From Vitrella brassicaformis (taxonomy: Eukaryota; Sar; Vitrellaceae), in the NCBI GenBank assembly GCA_001179505.1, contig CDMY01000259.1, positions 82,090-146,089 of the forward strand: a stretch of DNA of 64,000 nt. The letters are read 5' to 3'. Shown one piece after another: positions 11,676 through 22,066 of this stretch (positions are counted from its first letter, which is position 1; every line of letters begins with the position of its first letter). The notes beneath the pieces are model-generated. The model worked only from the letters and a program-made list of their open reading frames with translations, made no database searches and was not told the origin of the DNA. The translations under genes were made by a program, and so were the position numbers.

Positions 11676-14320
11676 TGTGTATGACACTGCTTACGTTACT
11701 GAGGGTGTATGCGATGCCCCGCTGGTCCCCATCCAAGAGTTCCGTCAGCACCAGGTCGAGCAGGCTGATGGCCATCCGCCGCACGGCACCAGGCAGGTCC
11801 ATCGTCTCAAAAGTGGTGTCGTCATACAGGCGGTATCGTGCGTGGTCCAATGTCAGCCGATCGATGACCATCCGCCACACGGCTATGTTGGGCATGCTGG
11901 CGCCGCGAGTGACCAGCAGGAAGCAGATGTGGGGCATGGCGCGGGGCAGGTCGGTCAGGGAAGAGAAGGCGTTGTTGAGCTGACGTGCCTGAACGACAAA
12001 CACGAATGCCATCCATCCATCCACCCCTCTCTCCCTCAGTCGTCCGCTCACCCAGTACTGGAGGGAGCGTGGGTCGGTGGTGACGCTGGTCATGCCCTGG
12101 AAGGCCTCGGCCACGAGAAGCATCGCCTCGCGCGTCTCGGCAGGGTGCAGCAGAGGGCCGAAGAGGGTGTGGAACAGCATGTCCACTTGCGGAATGGTGG
12201 CGCGGCGGGGGTCGATGCCGTCAGCGACTGTTGTGGTAGCAGTTTCCTGGAGTTGCGGCGCGCTTGTGGCGCGGCGCAGCTGGCGGCTTGTGCTGAAGCC
12301 GATGGGGTAGCTCTCTCCCGCCGGGATGAGATCCTGCTGGTAGGTCAGCTCCCCGTCATCGTCATTGTTGGCCGGAGCGCTGCCCCAGTCGTAATCGTCG
12401 TCATTGGCCGGTGCAGGCTGCTCTGACGGCTGCTGCTGCTGACGGGGCTGCTGCTGACAACACACACGCCCCAGCCAGCAACACACGTGCCTATGTGTGC
12501 CCATCCGTCTGTCTGAATGTGTTCAGGGTGTTGTGGTGCCCACGTTGGCCGCCGGTAGGGAGTTGCCCGAGCCCAAGTCGTCGTCCGAATCATCGTCACC
12601 GTTCCTGCCTGCCGACACAGACACGGGGGCCACGATGAGCTCCTGCGACTGGGAAGGGACGAACGGTGCGATCTTGGGCATCTGCACATCCTTGAGCGGC
12701 TCCTCCTTGGCAGTGTGGATGTCGGTGTCCTTGGTAGTGCTGACCATGGTGACGGCGGGGGCGCCGGCGGACTTCTCGGGGTCCTCCGCAACACTCGCGC
12801 CTGACGCATGGCACATGCAGGGAAAGGTGAGGGGTTTAGGTGGTGACCAGCGAGTCGCGTGCGTACCCGCAGCAGCAGGGGCCGTCTTCTTGTTGTTGTC
12901 TGTGTTGTTCTTGTCCTTGGCCTCCTTGTCAACACTACCAGCTACTGAACAACACACACAGACATCCACAGAGAAGGGCACAGTGATGAGTGAGTGGTCC
13001 GTCCGTCCGTCCTGTCTTCTCCGTGTTGGCTGTGGGTGGCTTGTAACCTTTGTTCTCGCATGCTGCTGCTGCTGCTGCTGCTCGGTGCGATTCTCCCCCT
13101 CCCCCTCCTCTCCCTTCTGACCCTCAGCCGTCCCCTCCTCACCGCACACGCCCACACCCACACCCTCACCCTCACACGATCCATCAACTCCAAGACCAAC
13201 AGCGACGTCAGGGGGCGACACCTGCTCGCCGCCCTCGCCACACGCAACAGCTCCCTCCTCACCCTCCCCCTCCCTGCCCTTGGCATCGTCCTTGGCCGCC
13301 TGGCCGTGGTCGTCGTCAGCTGTGTGGCCCTTGTCGATGTGGTGCTGGTCGACGGTCTGTGCGCCTTGTTCGGGTTTCGTCACGACGGGCGAGGCGGGTG
13401 GGCTTGCGCTCTCGATGAGCTGCTCGTGCTGCTTGACCATGGCCTCCACGGTGCACTTGGGCGGGCGTGAGGGGGGCTGTGGGGGTGTGGTGCGCTCGAG
13501 GGCGTCATTGCTGTGGTCGGATGGTGTCTGGAACTCCTGCTGCTGCTGCTGCTGCTGTTGGTCAGCCTGCCGTCCGCCGTCGCCATCGGTCTCCTCTGCG
13601 GGTTGGTTGCTGTCCTCTGGCTGGACGGCGGGTGACTCGTCCACAGTGGCATCAGCTGCGCACAGACAAACACATAGAGAGGGGGAGAAGACGGGAAACG
13701 TGTGGCAGAGGGGTGTAGTGGTGTTGTCTGATGGTGCAGTGGTGTGGAGGGGTGTGCGGCGGTGGTGGCGAGGCCTCTCTGACGTGTTGCTGACCCCAAC
13801 GTGGTGGCGCGCGACCCCTCTGACCACGTGTGTGTGCTGGTCTACACCCCCTGCCCCTTCCCCCCCGCTCACCGGGCTGCTCGTGTGGTTTGCTCTCGGT
13901 GTTTAGCTGTTCTTGGTTGCCGTCGTTGCCCTCTCCCTGCTGGTCTCCGTCGACGGCACCAGCCTCCTGGTGCTCGGTGGTGGTGATGTGGCCGTTCTCG
14001 GCTGTGGGCTGCTGTTGCTGCGCCTCAGGGGAGTCGCCACCGTCTTGACCGACAGGGGAGGGGTCTGCACACACGCGCACCACACCCCCCCCCCCACACA
14101 CATACAACACCATGTTGGACGCGAGACACGTGTGGCGTGTGGTGCGGTGTGTGAGGGTGTGTTTTGGCTGTGTGTGGGTGTGCGGTGGTGTGTGGTGTCG
14201 GCGCTAGAGGGTGTGTGATGAGATGCCGGGCTGGCGTGGACGTGGGGAGGTGTCTTGGTGTCTGCCCGTGCCACCCGTGCCCGTCTCCGTACCTTGCTCG
14301 CCGTGTTCTTGGTCTGACAT
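8349..14320 (-). CDS. Large unknown protein: Gln-rich N-terminus, helical core, Gly/Arg-rich C-terminus
   Basis: The likely start is the ATG at 14320 (MSDQEHGEQ), followed by exons at about 14064-13873, 13655-13048, 12944-12867, 12800-12544, 12453-12052, 11988-11695, 11540-11240 and 11149-11012, then several smaller ones. The N-terminal third is Gln/Glu/Asp-rich low complexity with polyQ. The core from 12350 to 11240 is helical (PQVDMLFHTLFGPLLHP, AVRRMAISLLDLVLTELLDG, DPDLDALLHDLYIHHTRMA). Exon 11149-11012 is a charged coiled coil. Further down are an Ala/Ser exon and a Gly-rich exon (about 9986: NLASLQAQLNTLILVAGLQM). The end, to the TAG at 8349, is a GRGGG-type tail that could bind RNA. 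The layout recalls large scaffold or chaperone-cofactor proteins, but no ubiquitin-like or BAG domain is visible, so I leave the function open. Exons below 10800 are less certain. Confidence 0.55.
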
Positions 14321-14782
14321 GGTGCGCAGTCTGTCAAGAAGGCCCTTGCCGTGACCGCCTGGCTCAGTGCTCCTCGGGAAACCTCAACACGTCGCCAACC
14401 TGGACAGACATGCGCACCAAAGACACACAATGCGCCAAATGCATGAGTCTTCCTGCGAGGATCTCCCCTCCTCGCCCTCGCCCGTGCGCCACTGACCCGC
14501 TGCCTCTCTCCCTAGAGGCCTGGCTCCCTGCCCGGATGAATCAGCACGACGCTGTCTGCCTGATGTGGCATGCACTTACCTGGTTTGGTCTCAGGAGCTT
14601 CGTGAGGGCTCCCTGTCGCCACACGTAGAGAGATTGGAACACAGGAAATTCCCGAAAGGAGAGAAAAGGCCGAAAAACTCGGAGGCTCTCGAAGGTCGTC
14701 GGCTCGCTCGGTCTTGAAACCCTAGCCCTGTAGAACCCTGGCGGTTTCTTTCAAAGGAGAGGACGCGAACTGGCCTCATGCA

Positions 14783-15454
14783 GTGAAGATCTGCCTTGCG
14801 TGGAGCTCGTATCCGGGGAGAAGGCGAACAACCGCCACATCGGCAAGCTCATCTCACCTCCGATGTGTCGTTCCTCACGCGCTGCACAGCCCTCGCCAAC
14901 ACCTCACCATGCCCCAGGCAGTCGGCTGCAGCTGCCCAGGGACAACGATCTGCCGCCCTTCCCTCCCCCTCTCTATGACGGCGAGAAGCATAAGCAGAAG
15001 GCGGCTGCAGAGGGCACAGAGGGCACAGAGGGCACAGAGGGCACACAGAGAGAGGGAGGGCATCCATCCATCCATCCATCCATCCATCCATCCATCCATT
15101 TTTCCTTTGTGTTGGTTTTGCGTTCCAGACTCCTGAGGGAAGCGCGAATATAACCCCTCCGTCTGGCCCAGCGCCCACCAAGCCCGTCACTCCACCCCCT
15201 CCCCAGGGCGTGCAGCAGCAGCACCAGCAGCAGCAACCTCCGATGCAGCCACCGCCACCGCCATCGATGAGTGACATGCCCTCAGCGGTCTGAAGCAGCT
15301 GAAGATGAACACCATCAGCGCTTTCGCCGGCAAGCGCAGACGGCTGCTGGGGGCTCCCTATCCGGGGTTGGCCAGGGATTTCCTCGAGTTCTTCCTGGAC
15401 CGAATGGACGCCTTCCCATCCCAGTGGATGAAGAGGGTCATCACTCTGTTGGTC
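14783..15454 (+). CDS. Candidate exons of an unknown + strand gene
   Basis: An open stretch from about 14800 reads LVSGEKANNRHIGKLISPP and becomes Pro/Gln-rich. After a (CCAT)n intron-like run, a second Pro/Gln stretch occupies 15129-15290. A cleaner exon follows an acceptor (ccctcag) at about 15284. It reads GLKQLKMNTISAFAGKRRR, then LARDFLEFFLDRMDAFPSQW, and ends at a strong GTGAGT donor after ITLLV at 15454. I do not recognise it. The gene could continue to a candidate exon at about 15957-16143. Confidence 0.3.
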
Positions 15455-15956
15455 GTGAGTGACAGCTAGACTGTCGTGTAGCCACTGGCTGCCTGGGTAG
15501 TAGGGAGGGAGGGAGGGAGAGAGGGAGGGGTGGTTGTTTTTGTACGTTTGTGCGATGCAATGACATCATCATCGGATGCATGACATGATGGGTGTACAGT
15601 AGCCTGACTGTCCTGTGGATCAGAGACGGATGACTTGCGTGAGGACCAGCGGCTCAGCTCGTCTGCGGCCGTGTGTGAGTCTTTTTGCTCGCTAAGGGGA
15701 TGACAGCCTTGTCCCATGCGGTTGCGTCTTTATCCAGCAAACAAGGTGGTATGTCTACTAAGGTAGGCTGCTTCGCATGTGGCTGACGTCTGATGGACTG
15801 ACAACCGCATTTGTTTTATGTGGTTGCGGGCACGGCTTTTCCTCATGCACATATCTCTGCCCTGCCCTGTTCTGTGGGCTGCGTATCCTTGGTCCTGTGC
15901 TGTCCTCTCAGCTGTTGTCTGAAGGGGCGATGAGGCCTTCCAATGAATGGCCGTGC

Positions 15957-16143
15957 AGGGGGGAGACAAGGAAGTGGTGCCCTACGTGTCGTGTTTGGAC
16001 AGCGGCAGGGTGCAGTGGTCGATTACGTGCGGCGTGGAGGGCGGGTGCTTGAGCGATGCATGGCTAGAATGTGAACACATTATGGCTTTCGCTCTCGTAC
16101 ATGCCTCTCGTCGACCACATTGCAAAACTGGCGAAGAAACCCA
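15957..16143 (+). CDS. Candidate exon, unknown
   Basis: The frame reads VVPYVSCLDSGRVQWSITCG and on through a Cys-rich part to a possible donor (CAG|gtgggt) at about 16143. It is preceded by a CAG at 15956-15958. It may belong with the exon ending at 15454, with a long intron between. There is no recognisable domain. Confidence 0.2.
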
Positions 16144-16615
16144 GGTGGGTCTTCCGTGTGGTGTGTGTGTGTATGGAGGGGACGGGTCGAGAGCAGAGCA
16201 ACCATTGAGTGCATTGCCTTGCCAAGTCATTAACGCCATGCACGTACGTGTACGTGTGTCTGTTCATGCATGGTATGCGAGTCAGCCGTGTCGAAAGAGA
16301 AGGAAGTGGTTGCCGCCTTTGGTGGTGCTGTGGATGGTGGCCTCGCAGCGGAGGAGGGAGAGGGCCGCCGCGCGCGGGACATCAGCTCGGAGAAGTGGCG
16401 AGCACTCGCTGCAGACACACACACAGACAGAGAGACATAGACGTTGATGCATGTGTCCATGATCCTGTTATGTGTTCACTGACCGTCTGAGGTGCCCTCG
16501 TCCTACTTTGCCTCTGCCGCCACACACAGCGTTGCGCACGTGATGATTCCTCGCTCCATCACTGAGTCTCACCTAGTCTCACCTCGGGAAGGGGCTTCAC
16601 TCTTTCTCGCTCGGA

Positions 16616-16945
16616 ATGGCAGATCAATTGCGGCAGATCGAAGGCTCAAAGCGTCAGAAAGGTGTTGGCGGAGGCAAGCGACGTCCGACGGGCCGCTTCA
16701 CCCTTGCTTTCGTTCATTTCCTCGCCGATCGCTGCTCGGCTGCCGAGAATTTCGCGACGGGGGCAGAGACGGCCTCCCCTCTTTTTTTTGTTTACTGTAT
16801 TTTCATGATGTCGGGCGTTGGAGGCTGTTATTCAAAGCTTTGTGCAGCGAATCGGTTGCCATGGACGCGGCTGCGGCGGCGAACAGCTGCGGCGGCGAAC
16901 AAGGACTGGCAAGGAGGTGCCGGAAGAGGGCACAGCAATGGGTGA
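16616..16945 (+). CDS. Small ORF upstream of family copy 2
   Basis: An ATG-initiated 109-codon frame begins MADQLRQIEGSKRQKGVGGG and runs to a TGA at 16943-16945, overlapping the ATG of the next gene in another frame. It could be a 5' exon or leader of the copy 2 transcript, or a chance ORF. Nothing in it is recognisable. Confidence 0.2.
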   Translation: MADQLRQIEGSKRQKGVGGGKRRPTGRFTLAFVHFLADRCSAAENFATGAETASPLFFVYCIFMMSGVGGCYSKLCAANRLPWTRLRRRTAAAANKDWQGGAGRGHSNG

Positions 16946-17564
16946 GGAGCCGGGCGACAGCGCCAGCGCCAGGAGGTGGTGGCTTATTGGGGAGGACAGG
17001 TTGCTGACGGACGAGGAGATCGATGCCATGATGCCGAGCGACGAGGAGATGGCGGCCATCGCCGAGCAGCGTCGGCGCGACAATGAGGACCTCAGGCCCG
17101 AGGACATCGCTGCGGTGCGGAGGCTCATCGCCCTCCACCGCGACCCTCGGGCCACCGACGAGGAAGTCCTACGAGCCAAGCAAGAGATACCGAGAGAGGT
17201 AAGGAGAGCACGAGGGATGAGGGCCGAGGGCAGAAGAGACGCAGAGAGAAGTCGGGCTCAGCTGTCACAGCAACGCCAAAAGGTGGGATGCTCTGCTGCA
17301 TGTATTCCTTCCAGGTGCTCCGCATCGCGCTCAACGGGCTGGAGCCACACGAGATTGAGGAGCTCGAGCAGGCAATTGTGCGGAACTGCCGCTGTGTCGC
17401 CTGTAAGTAGAGAGAGATGGAGAAGGCATAAAAGACGTGACACTCGACGACATACTTTCCCTTCTTCCCTTTGTCTGTCTTCCCCAGCCAACATCGCTGC
17501 TGAGCGAGGCGTCCCTCTGCCCAGTTTGTTTCCGCCGCCCCAAAACGTGAAACGCTTTCAGTGA
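16938..17564 (+). CDS. Unrecognised family, copy 2 (short form)
   Basis: Three exons join in frame: 16938-17198, 17315-17402 and 17488-17564. The start is the ATG at 16938 (MGEEPGDSASARRWWLIGED), which keeps the acidic helix LLTDEEIDAMMPSDEE in frame. Exon 2 reads VLRIALNGLEPHEIEELEQA, and exon 3 reads SNIAAERGVPLPSLFPPPQ and then stops at TGA 17562-17564. The copy therefore lacks the long Pro-rich region and Trp/Cys-rich end of copies 1 and 3. Its stop lies five bases before the ATG of copy 3, and the last bases (ctttcag) resemble a 3' splice site, so copies 2 and 3 could be spliced into one tandem protein. The tandem arrangement indicates local duplication. Function is unknown. Confidence 0.6.
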   Translation: MGEEPGDSASARRWWLIGEDRLLTDEEIDAMMPSDEEMAAIAEQRRRDNEDLRPEDIAAVRRLIALHRDPRATDEEVLRAKQEIPREVRRARGMRAEGRRDAERSRAQLSQQRQKVGCSAACIPSRCSASRSTGWSHTRLRSSSRQLCGTAAVSPVSRERWRRHKRRDTRRHTFPSSLCLSSPANIAAERGVPLPSLFPPPQNVKRFQ

Positions 17565-17569
17565 GCGCC

Positions 17570-19300
17570 ATGATGACGGACGAGGAGACCAACGCCATGA
17601 TGCCGAGCGACGAGGAGATGGCCGCCATCATCGAGCAGCATCGACGGGACAAGGAGAACCTCAGGCCCGAGGACGTCGCTGCGGTGCGGAGGCTCATCGC
17701 CCTCCACCGCGACCCTCGGGCCACCGACGAGGAAGTCCTACGAGCGAAGCAAGAGATACCGATGGAGGTAAGGAGAGGGACGAGGGATGAGGGCCGAAGA
17801 GACTTGGGAAGAGACGCAGGAGAAGACGCTAAGGAGTCATTGTGGCACTGCTGCATATATTCCTTCCAGGTGTACCGCACCGTCTGCCATGGGCTGGAGC
17901 GCGACGAGATCGAAGACCTCACCAAGCTCCTGATCAGGAACTGCCGCCATGCCGCCTGTAAGTAGAGATGGAGAAGGAATGGATGACATGACTTTCTACG
18001 ACATACTTTCCCTTCTTCCCTTTGTCTGTCTTCCCCAGCCAACATTGCCGCTGAGCGAGGCGTCGCCCTGCCGACGTCTCCCCACCCCTTTCTCGCCACA
18101 CACGCCCCTCCCCCTGCCCCCGCCGTCTCCGACGCCCCTCCCTCTCCNNNNNNNNNNNNNNNNNNNNNNNNNNNNNNNNNNNNNNNNNNNNNNNNNNNNN
18201 NNNNNNNNNNNNNNNNNNNNNNNNNNNNNNNNNNNNNNNNNNNNNNNNNNNNNNNNNNNNNNNNNNNNNNNNNNNNNNNNNNNNNNNNNNNNNNNNNNNN
18301 NNNNNNNNNNNNNNNNNNNNNNNNNNNNNNNNNNNNNNNNNNNNNNNNNNNNNNNNNNNNNNNNNNNNNNNNNNNNNNNNNNNNNNNNNNNNNNNNNNNN
18401 NNNNNNNNNNNNNNNNNNNNNNNNNNNNNNNNNNNNNNNNNNNNNNNCCCCTCCCTCTCCCCCACCGCCACACACGCCCCTCCCCCTGCCCCCACCGCCA
18501 CGTACGTCCCTCCCTCCGTCCCCACCGCCACATACGCCCCTCCACCTCCCCCCACCGCCACGTACGCCACTCCCCCCGGCCCCATCGCCACCTATGCTCC
18601 TCCCCCCGTCCCCATCGCCGCATACGCCACTGCCCCCGTCCCCATCGCCGCATACGCCCCTCCCCCCGTCCCCCTGGTCCACCCCGCAGCCCGGTTCGTC
18701 CACTCCAGCCACCGATTTGTGCCCGTTCCCCGGTTCGTGCCCTCCCCGCTGCTCTCGCCGGCCATGAAGGAGGACGACAAGTGCTGGTGTGTTGAGATTG
18801 GGGAGTGGGTGGTGAGGGGGCTGGTGTGTGCGTATGAGTGTGTGTGTAACGGCGTGCGGTGCTTTGCGATGTGGGTGTGGGATGGGGTGAAATGGGTGGC
18901 CACGTGTGGCACGTGTCGGCTGTCTGGCAGGGACATCGGAGGCAGAGGGCCTGGCGGCCATCGCTGTCTACATTTTACATCCGGCTGTTTCTGTCTGGCA
19001 AGGACTCGTCACGATCTGATGACCCTTAATTTTATCATCAGTTGGCTCGTCACACCCTTTCACAGCGCTCGATGCCGGCCGGAGCATGCACGAGTGTCCG
19101 TGTTCCTCTCGTCATGCAGACGGACACTCGTGTGCTGTGTCCCTTCAAACCACCGTATTCTTAGCGATGATCGATCTTCTGCCTCGCGAAGGGCGCATCA
19201 AAAAGTTCCGAAGTTCCCCATATATCCGTGTGTCTTCCTTCCTGCGTGCACGATTCATGCAATTGGCCATGGATGTCAAAAAACGCACATAGCTACATAA
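17570..19300 (+). CDS. Unrecognised family, copy 3 (interrupted by assembly gap)
   Basis: The start is the ATG at 17570 (MMTDEETNAMMPSDEEMAAI). Exon 1 ends at a donor near 17767, exon 2 (about 17870-17958) reads VYRTVCHGLERDEIEDLTKL, and exon 3 begins SNIAAERGVALP near 18039. Exon 3 becomes proline-rich and enters the 300 bp gap. After the gap one frame reads repeated YAPPPVPIA-like units, then RFVPSPLLSPAMKEDDKCWC and a Trp/Cys-rich end (CFAMWVWDGVKWVATCG) like that of copy 1. Copy 1 stops soon after this motif. Copy 3 stays open into a dispersed repeat to a stop at 19300, so the repeat may supply the tail or a splice site may end the frame earlier. Frame across the gap cannot be checked. 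Confidence 0.5.
18148..18447. other. Assembly gap (300 N)
   Basis: This is an unbroken run of N inside the Pro-rich coding repeat of family copy 3. The round length suggests a scaffold gap of estimated or nominal size, probably caused by the tandem repeat. Confidence 0.98.
18448..18680 (+). repeat. Tandem repeat encoding Tyr-Ala-Pro-rich units
   Basis: Units of about 30 bp (ccccatcgccgcatacgccc and variants) repeat in tandem and translate to YAPPPVPIA-type units. The same unit type borders the left side of the gap, so the array spans it. Confidence 0.85.
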
Positions 19301-19345
19301 AAGAGACATACATAGATATGAATTGTCCGGCAGACGGAAAAATGA
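19000..19345 (+). repeat. Dispersed repeat, copy A
   Basis: Two sub-blocks, about 19000-19090 and 19095-19340, match the reverse complement of blocks at 33365-33500 and 33598-33850. Diagnostic strings are gatgccggccggagcatgca at 19072 and atgatcgatcttctgcctcg at 19166. The order of the two blocks differs between the copies. No terminal repeats or transposase are visible; it is a remnant of an unidentified mobile or repeated element. Confidence 0.7.
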
Positions 19346-19760
19346 CGATAGCTGGACGTCGACAGGGTGGACGGACCAATCTGAAGAGTCCATCCACCAA
19401 TCGAGATCGATCCACTTAGCCATCCAGCACCAAAACACCAAAACAGCTCTGTTTGTAGGTTTGTATGTGGGTGTGCATGCCATGCAAGTAGGTATGTAAG
19501 AAAACGCACCACGGTATCGCTCTTGGACCCGCCTACACAGACAGACACGAAGCCACTCACACGCACACACACATGCACACATATACACATGCACACACAC
19601 GCATGTCTGTCAGTCAGAAGGTAGACAGACGCGACACACACGCCCAGCCCAAATCCCGACCGCCATGAGCCAAAATGCTCGCACCACATACACACAGAAC
19701 ACACAAAGGAGACTGCCACCGTACCGTGTTAGAGGGGTGGTTTGATTTGGACCGGTCATG
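19345..19760. other. Intergenic, no gene seen
   Basis: The sequence is rich in (CACA)n and has no supported frame. It separates copy A of the dispersed repeat from the 3' end of the potassium channel gene. Confidence 0.5.
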
Positions 19761-19900
19761 TCATGCGGCAGCCGGGCTGCCCGAGAAGGGCGGCTTGATG
19801 CCCTTGGGGATGGCGCTGAGCTTGTTAGAATACTCCTTGACGTCAGACAGCTCCTGGTTGTTCATCAGCTTCAGGTCGGCTATGCTCAGCACTCCGTCCC

Positions 19901-19935
<35 letters not shown>

Positions 19936-21892
19936 GGCATGTGTACAAGTGTGTGTATGGTTCTGAATGAGGTGTGTGTGCGTATGTACCGTTTTTGTCG
20001 AAGAATCTGAAGGTGCCCTGGATGTTCTCGAGGTCCTCCCTGCTCACGAGTTTGGTCTTCTCCAGCATGTAGAGCAGGAACTCCAGCTCGCTGACGGAGC
20101 CGCTGTTGTCCAGGTCAATGGCGATGATCCTGAACACAAACGCACAGGCACACACACACATGCATTGAGCGAATGTGTAGGCCGCGGGTGTGCTTTCGTG
20201 TGTACCGACCGACCGTTCGAGTGTGAGTGCCTTTCGGTAGAACATCTTCCTGTCGGCCGCCTGCTTCCTCCCCACTATCTCGCTCGTCACCTGCACAGGC
20301 ATACAGAGAGTATCGGACGTCCACACGCATCGAGAATGCCCTCTCTCTCTCTCATCCTCACCCCCTCCCTCACTGGCCCACTGACTTGACTTACCTGTCC
20401 AATGACGTTTGAGGTCATGATGACGCCGATGACGGCATACAGCATGCACACGCTCTTGGTCAGCGGATGGCTCGGCACCAGGTCTGGACAAACACACAGA
20501 GATAACCCGACAGAATGTGGCAAGGCGGTCTCTCTCCTCTGTGTGTGTCTTGTCTGTCAGCGTCTGACCTCCGTATCCGACGGAGCTGAGAGTGACAGTG
20601 GAGAAGTAGAGGGCCTGCAGGAAGCTCCAGTTCTCCATAGCCGAGAAGAACGCCTGACCAACACACACGACGTCAGTGCAGTCAAGGCTCAGTGCGTCAG
20701 TCCATCGTGTGGGTGCGTCATCCACCTACCGCTCCTAGTAGGAGGAAGATGAGTATCTGTCCGATGGCGAGGCCGATGAGTGTGTTGTGGCTGACAGTCA
20801 CATCGCCGACCATGTTGGCCGCAACCGTACCAATGGCGAAAGAGATTAGCGTGATGCTGCACACCACACACACACACACGGACACTTGCACTCAGACACA
20901 CCCGTCGCGGCCCTTGTGTGTGCCATGTGCCACTCAGCCACCTGATGAATATGTACACGATTTGGAAGGTCATCATGGCGGAACTTTCGGGCTCCAAGTC
21001 GCCGTAGCCCACTGTCGTGATCGTTATCTGGATGGAGCAGATGTGACAGACAGACAGCACACATCAACACTGCTTGTTCACTCACCGCCGAGAAGTACAG
21101 TGCATTGACGATGGGCCATCCAGCAACGAAGTGGTACACACACGCCCTGACATGACGAGCAAAGCAGGAGGATGCTGATTGTATATGGGCGTGTGAAATG
21201 CGATTTGGTTACCCGAACAGGAAGTGTGCAGTGAAGAGCCCAAACATGAGAGCCGTGAACCCCCATGACTTCATCGTGCCCTACATCCACCACATCCACC
21301 CATACACCCATCCCGTGACCACCACACACTGCTCTCCCTCCCAATATGCGCCGTGCACACAGACTGACCTCATATTCCTCGTCCGTGCTCACAAGCGACA
21401 GCATCGACGCCTGCCCGATGAACGACTGCGTCACGCCCCGAGCAAACCCCCGCCAGCCTACCGGCCCTCGAGCTGCCGGGTGCGGCGCGTTGGTGATGAG
21501 GGTGCGGACTGACGCTTCGGGCATCGATGTGGCTATCGATGTGGCTATCGATGGGGTCCCGACGATCTCACCATCCTGTGAGCACAGGGGTGAGAGGCAC
21601 AACAAAGGAGTGGCTGAGTGTGTGGCGGTGCGACTGGTGAGCGTTTCCTTACATCAAGGAATGGCCTGCGGTTCTCAATGTCGCCCGACATCAAATCAAT
21701 GCGCCTGCGAAGACCACGACAGAAGTGGAATGCGTAGACGTCCATCATGATGTTGTGCAGAGTGCATGACTGACTGACTGTGATGCGATGCATCACCCAC
21801 CTGCGTGTCTGCTTGAGAGCTGGAGCTTCCAACAGAGATAATCTTATCCGGTGCTTGCGCCGTCGAATCCGTTGCGCTACGTCACGGAGCAC
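19761..21892 (-). CDS. Two-pore (TPK-type) potassium channel with C-terminal EF-hands
   Basis: This is a K+ channel of the two-pore-domain class. A first transmembrane segment (WGFTALMFGLFTAHFLFG) is followed by pore 1 with ITTVGYGDLEP (about 21000). A membrane stretch (ITLISFAIGTVAANMVGD, then GLAIGQILIFLLLGA) follows, then pore 2 with LSSVGYGDLVP, split by an intron near 20500, and a last segment (VCMLYAVIGVIMTSNVIG). The cytosolic tail has two EF-hand loops, DLDNSGSVSELE (about 20110) and DKNGDGVLSIAD (split by an intron near 19900), so Ca2+ gating is likely as in plant TPKs. The stop is at 19761-19763. The N-terminus is uncertain: ATGs at 21748 and 21745 work directly. Alternatively, splicing an upstream Arg-rich stretch (RIRRRKHRIRLSLL) from about 21892 onto an acceptor near 21698 would need a further upstream start exon. 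Confidence 0.9.
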
Positions 21893-22066
21893 TCACTGCT
21901 GCTCTCGACTGTCGCTCTCAGGTGAGAGAGAAAGTGTGTTCGACAGATGCGGTGCTGATCTTTTCTGCTGCTGAATCAGATCTTGCAAGAGATCTCCCGG
22001 GAGTGATATCACGACCGCACCAGATCTGCCGTTGAGCGCGCAGATGCAACGGTCACCTGGTCAATA

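Noticed and set aside
13059-13082. Trinucleotide tract as a separate Leu-rich + strand protein
   Set aside because: The open + frames here are the complement of a polyQ tract in the minus-strand gene.
15060-15100. (CCAT)n and similar arrays as CRISPR or satellite loci
   Set aside because: They are short simple repeats without spacers, common in introns throughout the window.
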